Shown here: positions 8,223 to 16,921 of the stretch, one piece after another | Layout: the number at the start of each line of letters is the position of its first letter | Numbering within the stretch: the first letter of the stretch is position 1 | Source of the DNA: Actinomycetospora sp. TBRC 11914 | GTDB taxonomy: Bacteria; Actinomycetota; Actinomycetes; Mycobacteriales; Pseudonocardiaceae | DNA: 64,000 nucleotides | Assembly (NCBI RefSeq): GCF_012933465.1 | Contig: NZ_JABBND010000015.1 | Span: 62,001 to 126,000, forward strand | Direction of reading: 5' to 3' | The notes under the pieces: generated by a model | Seen by the model: the letters and a program-made list of their open reading frames with translations, nothing else | Databases searched by the model: none | Told to the model about the DNA's origin: nothing | Made by a program: the position numbers and the translations under genes

Positions 8223-8720
8223 TCACCCCACCTGGTGCAGCCACCCGACCGCCGCGCCGTCGCCGGCGTAGCGGTACGGCTCGAGGGCGTCGTCCCAGCG
8301 GCGGCCCAGGAGCTCGTCGAGCGCGTGGTGCAGCGCGTCGCGGCCGTCGCGCCGGGCGGAGGCCATCGCCGAACGGAGCTGGTCCTCGCCGAGGACGACG
8401 TCGCCGTTCGCGCTCGTGCGGCCGTGCCAGAGCCCGAGCCCGGGGACGTGGCTGAAGCGCTCGCCGTCGGTGCCGGGGCTGGGCTCCTCGGTGACCTCGA
8501 AGCGGAGCATGCCCCAGGCCCGCAGGGCGCTCGCCAGGCGCGCCGCGGTGCCGACCGGGCCGGTCCACGAGCACTCGGCCCTCATCTGGCCCGGAGCCGC
8601 GTCCTGTGCGGTCCAGTCCAGCACGACACGGGCGTCGAGGACGCCCGAGATGGCCCACTCGACGTGCGGATTGACCGCAGGCGGCGACGAGTGGACGTAG
8701 ACCACGCCACGGGTGCTCAC
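8223..8720 (-). CDS. DUF3145 family protein
   Basis: 165-residue protein whose opening MSTRGVVYVHSSPPAVNPHVEW and internal VVLDWTAQDAAPGQMRAE are the signature of DUF3145, a conserved actinobacterial family of unknown function often found near the fab operon. The GTG start has GGAGG 6 nt upstream. Here it lies 1.8 kb from accD and is transcribed toward it. No catalytic motif is visible. Confidence 0.88.
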   Translation of the reverse strand: MSTRGVVYVHSSPPAVNPHVEWAISGVLDARVVLDWTAQDAAPGQMRAECSWTGPVGTAARLASALRAWGMLRFEVTEEPSPGTDGERFSHVPGLGLWHGRTSANGDVVLGEDQLRSAMASARRDGRDALHHALDELLGRRWDDALEPYRYAGDGAAVGWLHQVG

Positions 8721-8903
8721 TGCTGACCTCCGGTCGAGACGAGAAGCGTCTTCCCCAACGTCCTCGTGCCGTCCGCAGCGCGGTGATCACCGTGGTGGTG
8801 TCGCGCAGCAGTGTGCCCGTTGGGACCCCTGTTGTGCCAGTGGTCCGCGTGTTCGGCGTGTCGCGTCGCCCGAGAGGCCGTCGACCGACGCTGCTCGAAC
8901 GCC

Positions 8904-8909
8904 TAGCGT
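8904..8909 (+). promoter_or_regulatory. -10 hexamer TAGCGT of a probable leaderless promoter for the MFS gene
   Basis: TAGCGT ends 9 nt before the ATG at 8919 and no Shine-Dalgarno sequence is present, so transcription should begin at or very near the start codon. The surrounding CTCGAACGCCTAGCGT strongly resembles the promoter of the MerR gene at 63558. Confidence 0.5.
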
Positions 8910-8918
8910 CACCCGACG

Positions 8919-10271
8919 ATGACGCGGCGCAACCGGGGTTCGCAGGGAGGTCCCGACGACGACCGCCCCGCCACCTTCGCCGACACCCTTGCCGTCGCGC
9001 CCTTCCGCCGGCTGTGGACCGGGCAGCTGCTCTCGATCCTCGGCGACCAGGTCGCCCGGGTCGCCCTGACGGTGCTCGTGTTCGACCGCACCGCCTCGGC
9101 CGCGCTGACCGCCCTGACCTACGCGCTGACCTTCCTGCCCGACCTCGTCGCCGGCCCGCTGCTCTCCGGGCTCGCCGACCGGTTCCCCCGACGCGCCACG
9201 ATGGTCGTCACCGACGTGGCGCGGGCGGTCCTCGTCGCGGTGATGGCCGTGCCGGGCATGCCGCTGCCGGCGCTGTGCGTGCTGCTGGTCGCCGTGCAGA
9301 TGCTCGCGGCGCCGTTCCTCGCGGCGCGCTCGGCGATCCTGCCGCACCTGCTCGAGGGCGACCGCTACGTCGCCGGCGCCGCGCTGATCGGCACGACCTA
9401 CCAGTCCGCCCAGGTGCTCGGGTTCGCCCTCGGCGGGCCGCTCGTGACCCTGCTCGGGGTCTCCCCCGCCCTCGGCGTCGACGCGGCGACGTTCGTGGTC
9501 TCGGCGGTCGTCGTCGGGCTGGGCCTGCCCGAGCACCGCGCCGCGGGTCCCGACGGGGTCCCGACGACGACGGGTGCGGGCGCGCGCGAGGCCCTCGCGC
9601 GGATCGCGCAGGGCGCGCGCGTGGTCGGCCGGGACGCCCGGCTCCGCGCGCTGATCGCGCTCGCGTGCGTCTCGGCGTTCGTGGTGACCGTCGAGGGGCT
9701 CGCCGCCCCCTACGCCGCGCACCTGGGCGCCGGCACGGCCGCCGTCGGGCTGCTGCTCGCGGCCAACCCGCTCGGGGCCGCCGTCGGGATCGTGGCCCTC
9801 ACCCGGCTCGTCGCCCCCGAGGTGCGGCCCCGCCTGCTCGGACCGCTCGCCGTGGGGTCCTGCGTCCCGTTGATCGGGTCCGCGCTGGACCCGCCGCTGC
9901 CCGTGGTGATCGGGCTGTGGGTGGTCTCCGGGCTGTGCTGCGCCTACCAGGTCCCGGCCAACGCGGCGTTCGTCGCCGCGGTCGCCGACGCCCACCGCGG
10001 GCAGGCGTTCGGCCTCGCGGTCACCGCGCTGCGCGCCACCCAGGGCGTGGGCGTGCTCGTCTCCGGGGTCCTCGCGCAGGCGACCTCGCCGCCGGGCGCG
10101 GTGGCGCTCAGCGGCGCCGTGGGCGTGGTCGCGGCGCTCGCCGCCGGCCTCGCGTGGCGGCGCGCCCGGGTCGGTTCGGGCGCCGACACCGGCGGGTCGG
10201 GCGGGACCCGGGAACCGCCCGGATCACCCGGATCGCCCGGACCGACGGCCGGCACCCCCGACGCCGCGTGA
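8919..10271 (+). CDS. MFS transporter (EntS/multidrug-exporter type)
   Basis: 450-residue integral membrane protein with about 12 predicted helices. It begins ADTLAVAPFRRLWTGQLLSILGDQVARVAL, typical of the MFS_3/EntS branch, and has the loop 2-3 signature GLADRFPRRATM. The hydrophilic tail after residue 420 is Gly/Pro/Thr-rich. The gene probably has a leaderless transcript. The substrate cannot be read from sequence; the branch includes siderophore and drug exporters. It converges on a 42-residue repeat peptide gene 37 bp away, so a role in exporting that peptide is possible but speculative. Confidence 0.85.
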   Translation: MTRRNRGSQGGPDDDRPATFADTLAVAPFRRLWTGQLLSILGDQVARVALTVLVFDRTASAALTALTYALTFLPDLVAGPLLSGLADRFPRRATMVVTDVARAVLVAVMAVPGMPLPALCVLLVAVQMLAAPFLAARSAILPHLLEGDRYVAGAALIGTTYQSAQVLGFALGGPLVTLLGVSPALGVDAATFVVSAVVVGLGLPEHRAAGPDGVPTTTGAGAREALARIAQGARVVGRDARLRALIALACVSAFVVTVEGLAAPYAAHLGAGTAAVGLLLAANPLGAAVGIVALTRLVAPEVRPRLLGPLAVGSCVPLIGSALDPPLPVVIGLWVVSGLCCAYQVPANAAFVAAVADAHRGQAFGLAVTALRATQGVGVLVSGVLAQATSPPGAVALSGAVGVVAALAAGLAWRRARVGSGADTGGSGGTREPPGSPGSPGPTAGTPDAA

Positions 10272-10308
10272 GCGGCGCCCGGGGACGCCCGGGGAGGTCG
10301 CGTCAGGA

Positions 10309-10437
10309 TCAGCGCCAGTGCGCGTCCCGCCAGTGGGCGTCCCGCACCCAGTTCGAGTCGTCGCCGGCGAGGTGGCGGGCGGCGGACCGCACCCAGTTCG
10401 AGTCGTCGCGGACCCAGTTCGAGTCGGAGGTGGACAT
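10309..10437 (-). CDS. 42-residue peptide made of DSNWVR and DAHWR repeats
   Basis: A small open frame with a convincing start: GAAGGAGCAACG directly precedes the ATG at 10437. After MSTS come two DSNWVR units, a spacer SAARHLAGD, a third DSNWVR and two DAHWR units, ending at a TGA. The peptide is rich in Trp, Asp and Arg, has no Cys and has no signal peptide. I recognise no family. The internal repetition is reminiscent of multi-core ribosomal peptide precursors, but no modifying enzyme (radical SAM, YcaO, LanM, P450) lies nearby, so a small repetitive structural or regulatory peptide is equally possible. Confidence 0.6.
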   Translation of the reverse strand: MSTSDSNWVRDDSNWVRSAARHLAGDDSNWVRDAHWRDAHWR

Positions 10438-10806
10438 CGTTGCTCCTTCGTGGTCGCGCCCCGTGTCCGCGCGCGGCGTCACCACGCGTGGCACGAGGTC
10501 CCCATCCGGGGTTGAGAGTCACTCCGCGTGAGCGCTCGACGGCCGTCTCGGGGCGGTGCCCCGATCACGCTCTGCGGTCGGACGACTCCAGCCTGCCAAC
10601 TGTGGCCCTCGGTCACCAGACGACGACCGGGCGTCAACCAACCAGGTGAGACGCCACGAAAGGGTGATCCACTCGTCCTCGGCAGAGTGGTTCGGGGTAC
10701 CGTTGGGTCACGAGCACGAGGGCGCGACCGGCGGGTGCGGGGGCACCGCCCACGGCGACCAGGAGGCACCGCCACCGGCCGATCCCAGCTTCGGAGGCAG
10801 CAGAAC
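10438..10806. other. Divergent intergenic region between the repeat peptide and the GGDEF gene
   Basis: 369 bp without a gene. It holds the perfect palindrome CCACGCGTGG at 10482-10491 on the peptide side and a possible -10 box TACCGT near 10698 on the GGDEF side. I see no RNA gene or repeat in it. Confidence 0.4.
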
Positions 10807-12129
10807 GTGACCGTTCCTCGCGCGCGGCCGCCCGGCCAGGACGCCGGGGAGCTCACGCGCCGCGACCGGTCGGGCCTGCTCGCGATGGCGCCCACCCGGT
10901 GGGACCTGTGGTCGCTCCGCCCCCGGGCGCTGACCTACGTACTCACCGTCGACCTGCTCGCCGTGGCCGTGCTCGTCGCCGCCTTCGTGTGGCGCCCGGC
11001 CGACGCGCGGGACTGGATGGTCGCCGGGCTGCTCTTCCTGGGCGCGGCCGTCCACGCGGAGGCCGCCCGCCACATCGAGCGCATCCGCATCACCCGCGAC
11101 GACCGGCCGTTCATCGACCTCAAGTCGATGTGGACCTTCGCGGGACTGCTGCTGGTGCACCTCGGACCCGCGCTCGTGCTGGTCACCGTCACGTTCGCCT
11201 ACTGGTGGATCCGCAACGAGCAGCACCCGCCGCCGCACCGCTGGACGTTCTCCTGGGCGACCGTGGTGCTGGGCACCGGCGCGGCCGCGCTGGTGCTGGT
11301 CGACTTCGACAAGTCCACGCTGCTCACCGCCGCGGCCGGACCGAAGGGCCTCGTCCTCATCGCGCTGGCCGCGCTGGTGCGCTGGACGGTGAACCACGGC
11401 CTCGTCGTCGGGATCATCCTGCTGATCTCCTCGCCGACGCCGTCGGTCCGGCGCCACCTCGCGAGCCCCGCCGACACGCTGCTCGGGCTCGGGGCGCTCG
11501 CGCTGGGCGCGGCGCTGGCGGTGCTCGCCTCGGCGTCGCCGTGGCTGGTGCCGATCCTGCTGGTGCCGGTGATCATGCTCCACCGCGGCGTGCTGGTGGA
11601 CCAGTTCCGGCAGGCCTCACGGACCGACCCGAAGACCGGGCTGGTCAACGGGGCGGCCTGGGCCGAGCTGGCGGGCAAGGAGCTCGCGCGGGCCCGGCGG
11701 ATGCGGCACGGCCTCGCGGTGCTCATGGTCGACCTGGACAACTTCAAGGCGGTCAACGACGCCCACGGTCACCTCGCCGGCGACGAGGTCCTGCGCGCGG
11801 TGGCGGCGACGCTCTCGGCGGAGGTCCGGGCCTACGACGCGGTGGGGCGCTTCGGTGGCGAGGAGTTCGTCGTCCTGCTCTCCGCGGTCGACACCGCGTC
11901 GGCCACCCGCGCCGCGGAACGACTCCGCGCCCGCATCCACGCCCTCGACGTCGCCGTCGACGGGCCGGGCGGCTCGAAACGCATCCGCGGGCTCACGGCC
12001 TCCGTCGGGTGCGTCGCCAGCCCGACCGCGTCCGGCAGCGTGGACGAGCTCGTCGGCGCCGCCGACAGCGCCCTCTACGAGGCCAAGCGGGCCGGGCGCG
12101 ACCGCGTGGTCTGCGCCCCGCCCGCCTGA
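10807..12129 (+). CDS. Membrane diguanylate cyclase (GGDEF domain)
   Basis: 440 residues. About seven hydrophobic helices fill residues 35-260, forming an uncharacterised MASE-like sensor. They are followed by a complete GGDEF domain with DPKTGLVNGAAW, MVDLDNFKAVND, and the active-site RFGGEEF, so cyclic di-GMP synthesis is expected. An RxxD inhibitory site is not evident. No EAL domain follows. The GTG start at 10807 is chosen for GGAGG 9 nt upstream; longer frames lack a binding site. Divergent from the repeat peptide and convergent with the acyl-CoA dehydrogenase, leaving only 24 bp. Confidence 0.88.
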   Translation: MTVPRARPPGQDAGELTRRDRSGLLAMAPTRWDLWSLRPRALTYVLTVDLLAVAVLVAAFVWRPADARDWMVAGLLFLGAAVHAEAARHIERIRITRDDRPFIDLKSMWTFAGLLLVHLGPALVLVTVTFAYWWIRNEQHPPPHRWTFSWATVVLGTGAAALVLVDFDKSTLLTAAAGPKGLVLIALAALVRWTVNHGLVVGIILLISSPTPSVRRHLASPADTLLGLGALALGAALAVLASASPWLVPILLVPVIMLHRGVLVDQFRQASRTDPKTGLVNGAAWAELAGKELARARRMRHGLAVLMVDLDNFKAVNDAHGHLAGDEVLRAVAATLSAEVRAYDAVGRFGGEEFVVLLSAVDTASATRAAERLRARIHALDVAVDGPGGSKRIRGLTASVGCVASPTASGSVDELVGAADSALYEAKRAGRDRVVCAPPA

Positions 12130-12153
12130 CGGTCCGGGCTCAGCGGGACGCGC

Positions 12154-13332
12154 TCACCGGAAGGCGGCCAGCCCCGTCAGCGCCTGGCCGATCGAGAGGG
12201 CGTGCATCTCCTCGGTGCCCTCGTAGGTCAGCACCGTCTCGAGGTTCGTCATGTGCCGGAACACCGGGTACTCGAGCGTGATCCCGTTGCCGCCGAGCAC
12301 GGTGCGCGCGGTGCGGGCGACGTCGAGGGCGGCCCGCACGTTGGCCATCTTGCCGAAGCTGACCTGCGAGGGGTGCAGCTCGTGGGCGTCCTTGAGCCGG
12401 CCGATCCGGGCCGCCGTCAGCGACGCCTGGTTCACCGCGACCACCATGTCGGTGAGCTTGCGCTGGGTGAGCTGGAACCCGGCGATCGGCTGCCCGAACT
12501 GCTCGCGGTCTCCTGCGTAGGCGAGCGCCGCCTCGAAGCAGGAGCGGGCCGCCCCGACGGCGCCCCACAGGATCCCGTAGCGGGCCTCGTTGAGGCACGA
12601 CAGCGGACCCTTGAGCCCGCTGACGTCCGGGAACACCGCGTCGCCCGGCACGCGCACGCCCTCGAGGACCAGCTCGGCGGTGAGCGAGGCGCGCAGCGAG
12701 AGCTTGTGCTTGACCTCGTTGGCGGTGAAGCCCGGGGTGTCGGTGGGCACGACGAAGCCGCGGATCCCCTTCGAGCCCGCGTCGGGGTCGGTCTGGGCCC
12801 ACACGACGGCGACGTCGGCCAGGGTCCCGTTGGTGATCCACATCTTGGTGCCGTCAAGCACCCAGTCCTCGCCGTCGCGGCGGGCGCGGGTGCGCATCGA
12901 CCCCGGGTCGGACCCGGCGTCGGGCTCGGTCAGGCCGAAGCAGCCCAGTGCGTCGCCGGTCGCCATCCGCGGCAGCCACTGCTGCTTGTGCTCCTCGCTG
13001 CCCCACCGGTGGATCGCGAACATCGCGAGCGAGCCCTGCACCGAGACGAACGAGCGCAGCCCCGAGTCGATCGCCTCGAGCTCGCGGCAGGCCAGCCCGT
13101 AGGAGGTGGCGTTGGTGCCGGCGCAGCCGTAGCCCTCGAGGTGCATGCCGAGCAGGCCGAGCGACCCGAGGCCCTTGGCGATGTCGCGCGGCAGCGTGTT
13201 CGACTCGTACCACTCGGCGATGCGCGGGGCGAGCTCGGCGCGGGCGTAGTCGCGCACCGCGTCGCGGATGTCGCGCTCCTCGGCGGACAGCTCGGCGTCG
13301 ACGGCGAGGAAGTCACTCGGGTCCGGGGCCAT
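12154..13332 (-). CDS. Acyl-CoA dehydrogenase, glutaryl-CoA dehydrogenase-like
   Basis: 392-residue FAD enzyme oxidising an acyl-CoA. Visible blocks include GCFGLTEPDAGSDPGSM (FAD/substrate contact), KMWITNG, LTYEGTEEMHALSIGQ (catalytic Glu in YEGT) and RTVLGGNGITLEY. The overall pattern, with IDSGLRSFVSVQGSLAM near residue 90, is close to glutaryl-CoA dehydrogenase, which also decarboxylates. The ATG at 13332 follows the -10 box TACCGT by 6 nt, indicating a leaderless mRNA. The large open frame upstream of this ATG is antisense to other genes and is not coding. Confidence 0.9.
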   Translation of the reverse strand: MAPDPSDFLAVDAELSAEERDIRDAVRDYARAELAPRIAEWYESNTLPRDIAKGLGSLGLLGMHLEGYGCAGTNATSYGLACRELEAIDSGLRSFVSVQGSLAMFAIHRWGSEEHKQQWLPRMATGDALGCFGLTEPDAGSDPGSMRTRARRDGEDWVLDGTKMWITNGTLADVAVVWAQTDPDAGSKGIRGFVVPTDTPGFTANEVKHKLSLRASLTAELVLEGVRVPGDAVFPDVSGLKGPLSCLNEARYGILWGAVGAARSCFEAALAYAGDREQFGQPIAGFQLTQRKLTDMVVAVNQASLTAARIGRLKDAHELHPSQVSFGKMANVRAALDVARTARTVLGGNGITLEYPVFRHMTNLETVLTYEGTEEMHALSIGQALTGLAAFR

Positions 13333-13338
13333 GGACCC

Positions 13339-13344
13339 ACGGTA
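13339..13344 (-). promoter_or_regulatory. -10 hexamer TACCGT of a leaderless promoter for the acyl-CoA dehydrogenase
   Basis: Read on the minus strand, TACCGT lies 6 nt before the ATG at 13332 and there is no ribosome binding site, matching the leaderless arrangement seen elsewhere in this window. Confidence 0.5.
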
Positions 13345-13379
13345 GGGCCTGCGACCGCCGGCCGCGGCCCGGTCGCGCC

Positions 13380-13850
13380 TCAGTGCGACGGGGCGTCCGG
13401 CCCGTGCCAGAAGCCCGCGAACCCGGGGTGGAGCAGCAGCGCGTCCACCTCGCCGAGCGGCACCCACGCCAGCTCCGTCGCCTCGCCGTCGGTGGGGTGC
13501 AGCGCCGGCGGGTCGACGGTCAGCGCGGCGTGCACCGTCGTGTAGGACCAGCCGCCGTGGTCGTCGACGGTCTCGGCGGTCACGACGACGACCGCCGGGT
13601 CCAGCCCGGTCTCCTCGCAGGCCTCGCGCAGCGCCGCGTCCCGGGCGGACTCGGCGCCGTCGCGCGCCCCGCCGGGGATGCCCCACGTGCCGCCGTGGTG
13701 GCTCCAGACCGCCCGGTGGGCGAGCAGCAGCCGGCCGTCGGCGAGCACGAGCAGCCCGGCCGCGCCGAAGCGCCCCCAGTGCCGGTGGCCCTGCGCACAG
13801 TGGACCCAGCCGTCGCCGTTGGCCCCCCGGTCCTGCTCGCGTGCCGCCAC
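13380..13850 (-). CDS. NUDIX hydrolase
   Basis: 156 residues with a full Nudix box, GGARDGAESARDAALREACEETGL, matching GX5EX7REUXEEXGU across two segments around residue 70. The N-terminus contains HCAQGHRHWGRFGAAG. The substrate is likely a nucleoside diphosphate derivative but is not determined. The GTG at 13850 is only 19 bp from the divergent YbdK-type gene. The open frame continues upstream through the opposite-strand gene and is not used. Confidence 0.87.
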   Translation of the reverse strand: MAAREQDRGANGDGWVHCAQGHRHWGRFGAAGLLVLADGRLLLAHRAVWSHHGGTWGIPGGARDGAESARDAALREACEETGLDPAVVVVTAETVDDHGGWSYTTVHAALTVDPPALHPTDGEATELAWVPLGEVDALLLHPGFAGFWHGPDAPSH

Positions 13851-13869
13851 ACGACGATGATCCCCTGTC

Positions 13870-14985
13870 GTGGACCACGATGCGCGTCGCCTCGGCGTGG
13901 AGGAGGAGCTGCTGCTCGTCGACCCCGACGACGGGCGGCCCCTCGGCCTGGCCGCGCCGGTGCGGGAGGCGGGCGAGGACCTCGACGGGGAGATGCGCGC
14001 CGAGCAGGTGGAGACCGGCAGCACCCCGCACGACGACGCCGACGCGCTCGCGCACGACCTCCTCACCCGCCGTCGGGACGCCGCGGAGGCGGCCGCGTCG
14101 CAGGGCGCGGCGGTCGCGGGGCTCGCCACCTCCCCCGTCGGCCCCGACCCGCTGCGCCCGCCGCCCGGGCGCTACGGCCGCATCCTCGAGCGGTTCGGCC
14201 CGATCGCCTCCGAGCAGCTCACCAACGGCCAGCACGTACACGTCGAGATCGCCTCGCGGGAGGAGGGCGTCGGCGTGCTCGACCGCATCGGGCCGTGGCT
14301 TCCGGTGCTGCGCGCGATCTCGGCGAACTCCCCGTTCTGGCGCGGCGACGACACCGGGCACGCCAGCTACCGCTCCCTGGTCTGGGCGCGATGGCCCAGC
14401 GCGGGACCGACGCCGGTGTTCGGCGGCCCGGAGGCCTACGAGGCCTCGGTGGCGGCGATGATCGCGACCGGCACCGTGCTCGACGAGGGGATGGTCTACT
14501 TCGACGCCCGGCTGGCGGCGTCGTACCCGACCGTCGAGGTCCGGGTCGCCGACGTCGCCGGGGAGGTCGAGGAGGCCGTCGTCGTCGCGCTGCTGGCCCG
14601 CGCGCTGGTCGAGACGGCCGCCCGGGGGTGGGCGGCCGGCGAGCCCCCGACGAGCGCGCCGGTGGAGGCGCTGCGCCTGGCCCACTGGCGGGCGGCGCGG
14701 TCGGGGTGCGTGCCCGGCCACGACACCGAGGCCGGCCTGCTCGTCGACCCCCGCACCGGCCGGCCCGCCGAGGCGGGGGCGGTGGTGCACGCGCTGCTCG
14801 AGCACGTCGCGGACGCGCTGGGGCCGGATGCCGCCCGCGTACGGGCGGGGTGCGCGCAGGTGCTGGCCGGCGCGACCGGGGCCGCCCGGCAGCGGCGGGT
14901 GTTCACCGAGGCCGGCGGGCACACCGGGAACGGGACGCGGGCGGTGGCGCTGGACGCCGCCGCCCGGTGCGCTCCGCGCCCGTGA
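13870..14985 (+). CDS. Carboxylate-amine ligase, YbdK/GCS2 family (putative glutamate-cysteine ligase 2)
   Basis: 371 residues with the GCS2 landmarks LGVEEELLLVDP, EMRAEQVETGSTP, NGQHVHVEIAS and a C-terminal GGHTGNGTRA-like end. The family joins a carboxylate to an amine using ATP; actinobacterial members have been linked to gamma-glutamyl-cysteine or related thiol synthesis, but the true substrate here is unknown. The GTG start opens a divergent pair with NUDIX. The last codons (CGG TGC GCT CCG CGC CCG TGA) are part of palindrome copy 3, so the C-terminal tail and stop come from that element. Confidence 0.85.
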   Translation: MDHDARRLGVEEELLLVDPDDGRPLGLAAPVREAGEDLDGEMRAEQVETGSTPHDDADALAHDLLTRRRDAAEAAASQGAAVAGLATSPVGPDPLRPPPGRYGRILERFGPIASEQLTNGQHVHVEIASREEGVGVLDRIGPWLPVLRAISANSPFWRGDDTGHASYRSLVWARWPSAGPTPVFGGPEAYEASVAAMIATGTVLDEGMVYFDARLAASYPTVEVRVADVAGEVEEAVVVALLARALVETAARGWAAGEPPTSAPVEALRLAHWRAARSGCVPGHDTEAGLLVDPRTGRPAEAGAVVHALLEHVADALGPDAARVRAGCAQVLAGATGAARQRRVFTEAGGHTGNGTRAVALDAAARCAPRP

Positions 14986-15039
14986 GCACTTTCTGGTGTT
15001 ATGGCACCAGAAAGTGCTCACGAGGCCGGAGGCCACCTA
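14964..15039. repeat. 76-bp composite palindromic element, copy 3 (between convergent genes)
   Basis: Left arm CCGGT, GCGC-TCC-GCGC, CCGTGAGCA; right arm (minus strand) TAGGT, GGCC-TCC-GGCC, TCGTGAGCA. The core stem is perfect over 18 bp (14981-14998 with 15005-15022) with the loop TTATGG. The TAG is the stop codon of the SDR gene on the minus strand, and the TGA of the ligase gene falls within the left GTGAGCA. Confidence 0.8.
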
Positions 15040-16530
15040 CCGGGAGGCCCCGGCGATCCCCCGCACCATCGACGGGAACACCAGCGGCGCCCCGACCCGC
15101 AGCGCCGTCCCGTAGGCCACCCCGGCGAGCCCCGAGGGCGCGAACCGGACCTCGACCTCCAGCCGCGAGCCCGACCCCCGCGGCTCCACCGTGAACTCCA
15201 GCCAGAGCCGGCCGGGGACCCGCAGGTCGGCCCGGAGCCGCAGCAGCCGCCGCGGCGCGAGGGCCTCCACCCGCCAGGCGTCGACGACGTCGCCCACCAC
15301 GAGGTCCCGGCCGTGCGGGCGGCCCCGGTACGCGCCGACCCCGCCCAGCAGCTGGTCCACCCAGCCCAGCACGCCGAAGACCCCGGGCGGGGTGTACCAG
15401 CCGGTGTCGCCGCCGAGGCGCTGCAGCACGGCCCACACCGCCGCCGGGGCGGCCGGCGAGTCGGCCGACGACCGCCAGCGCCACGTCGCGCCGCCCGACC
15501 CGACGGGGTCGGTCGCGAGCGCGAGCGCCGCGGGCCGCTCGGCCGCGACTCCGTCCCGGGGCGACGACGACGGCGTGGGGTCGCGCTCCTCGGGGTCGGT
15601 CCCGTCGCGGCGGCGGCCCAGCGCCGCGCGGACGGCCGCGTCGTAGGTCGTCGGGCCGCCGGGCGGCGCCCCGAGCAGGGCGATCGCGTCCGTGAGCGAG
15701 TCGCCGCACACGAGCTCGTGGCGCAGCGACTCGACCAGCGGCTCCACCAGCGCGCGCGGCAGCGGCGAGAGCAGCTCCAGGGCGGCCGCGGCGACGGTCG
15801 GGCCGCCGGGCGGGACCGGCACGGGCACCGGCACCGCGAGCCGCTGCGGCAGCCCGGCGAGGCGCGCGTAGCGCTGCACCAGGTCGAGGTAGGTCAGGAC
15901 GTCGGGGCCGCCCACGTCGAGGGCCCGGTCCACCTCGGGCGGCAGGGTGGTCGCCGCGGTCAGGTAGTGCAGGACGTCGTCGACGGCGATCGGCTGGGTC
16001 CGGTGCGCCAGCCACGGGATGGCGGGCAGCACCGGCACGCGCTCCGCGAGGTAGCGGATCATCTCGAAGCTCGCCGACCCGGAGCCCACGACGATCGACG
16101 CCTCCAGCGCCGCCGTCGGCACCGGCGAGCCGAGGAAGATGTCGGCCACCTCGGCCCGGGAGGCCAGGTGGCGGGACGCGTCGTCCCCGGCCGGGCGCAG
16201 CCCCCCGAGGTAGACGAGCCGACCGACGCCCGCCGTGTCGGCGGCGTCCGCGACGGCGTGGGCCGCGGCCCGGTCGCGCGCCGGGAAGTCCGCCCGCTCG
16301 AGAGCGTGGGCGAGGTGCACGACGGCGTCGGCGCCCGCGACGAGCCGCGCGAGCGCGTCCGGGTCGCCCCCCAGCTCGCCCGGGACGACGTCCACGCGGT
16401 CCGCCCAGGCGCACCGCGCGAGCTTGTCCGGGGAGCGCACGAGCACCGCGACGTCGTCGCCCCGGGCGAGCAGACGCGGCACGAGCCGCGTCCCGAGGTA
16501 GCCGGTGGACCCGATGACGGCGCAGCGCAC
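15037..16530 (-). CDS. SDR-family NAD(P)-binding protein with C-terminal DUF2867
   Basis: 497 residues. The first 290 form an atypical extended SDR (Rossmann motif GSTGYLGTRLVPRLL; YLGGLRP in place of the usual catalytic YxxxK), resembling NAD(P)H-binding epimerases that act on quinones or lipids. From about residue 335 a DUF2867 domain follows (WRWRSSADSPAAPAAVWAVL, GDTGWYTPPGVFGVLGWVDQL). This two-domain architecture is common in actinobacteria; its reaction is unknown. The GTG start gives a standard N-terminus MRCAVIGSTG. The TAG stop is supplied by palindrome copy 3. Confidence 0.85.
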   Translation of the reverse strand: MRCAVIGSTGYLGTRLVPRLLARGDDVAVLVRSPDKLARCAWADRVDVVPGELGGDPDALARLVAGADAVVHLAHALERADFPARDRAAAHAVADAADTAGVGRLVYLGGLRPAGDDASRHLASRAEVADIFLGSPVPTAALEASIVVGSGSASFEMIRYLAERVPVLPAIPWLAHRTQPIAVDDVLHYLTAATTLPPEVDRALDVGGPDVLTYLDLVQRYARLAGLPQRLAVPVPVPVPPGGPTVAAAALELLSPLPRALVEPLVESLRHELVCGDSLTDAIALLGAPPGGPTTYDAAVRAALGRRRDGTDPEERDPTPSSSPRDGVAAERPAALALATDPVGSGGATWRWRSSADSPAAPAAVWAVLQRLGGDTGWYTPPGVFGVLGWVDQLLGGVGAYRGRPHGRDLVVGDVVDAWRVEALAPRRLLRLRADLRVPGRLWLEFTVEPRGSGSRLEVEVRFAPSGLAGVAYGTALRVGAPLVFPSMVRGIAGASR

Positions 16531-16580
16531 GGGCCCATCCTCGCGGGGAGGCCGACCGCGCGCGCGTCACCCGCCGCGCG

Positions 16581-16796
16581 TCACCCGCGCAGGTTCGGGC
16601 GGCCCTCCTGGTCGGCCCACCGCTGGTCGATCCCGATGATGCTGGGGCGCCCCCGCATGATCCGCGCGACCTGCCAGACCCCGATCACCCCGAGGACCAG
16701 GCCGATGATCCAGTAGCCGAGGACGAACGCCACGAGCGCTCCGGCACAGATCGCCCCGACGACGATGTCGCGCAGTCCCAGCACGATCGCCCTCAT
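16581..16796 (-). CDS. Small membrane protein of unknown function
   Basis: 71 residues with two hydrophobic segments (residues 10-30 and 31-45; VVGAICAGALVAFVLGYWI then GLVLGVIGVWQVARI) and a hydrophilic tail GRPSIIGIDQRWADQEG. I do not recognise a family. The ATG at 16796 is chosen because upstream sequence in frame is not conserved-looking and overlaps the whiB control region. It is divergent from whiB1 across a 525-bp gap. Confidence 0.6.
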   Translation of the reverse strand: MRAIVLGLRDIVVGAICAGALVAFVLGYWIIGLVLGVIGVWQVARIMRGRPSIIGIDQRWADQEGRPNLRG

Positions 16797-16921
16797 CGCG
16801 GCCCCCGCTCGCCCGGCTTCCCCGGTGGTGTCATCGGCATCACCGGCCAGTGTGCCCCGCCGCCCCCCGCGATGCACGTACCGTGATGACCGCAAGACGG
16901 TCACCGTCGGCGACGTCGATC

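Noticed and set aside
10528-10806. N-terminal extension of the GGDEF gene to 10528
   Set aside because: The extension has shadow-like composition and no ribosome binding site; GGAGG lies 9 nt before the GTG at 10807.
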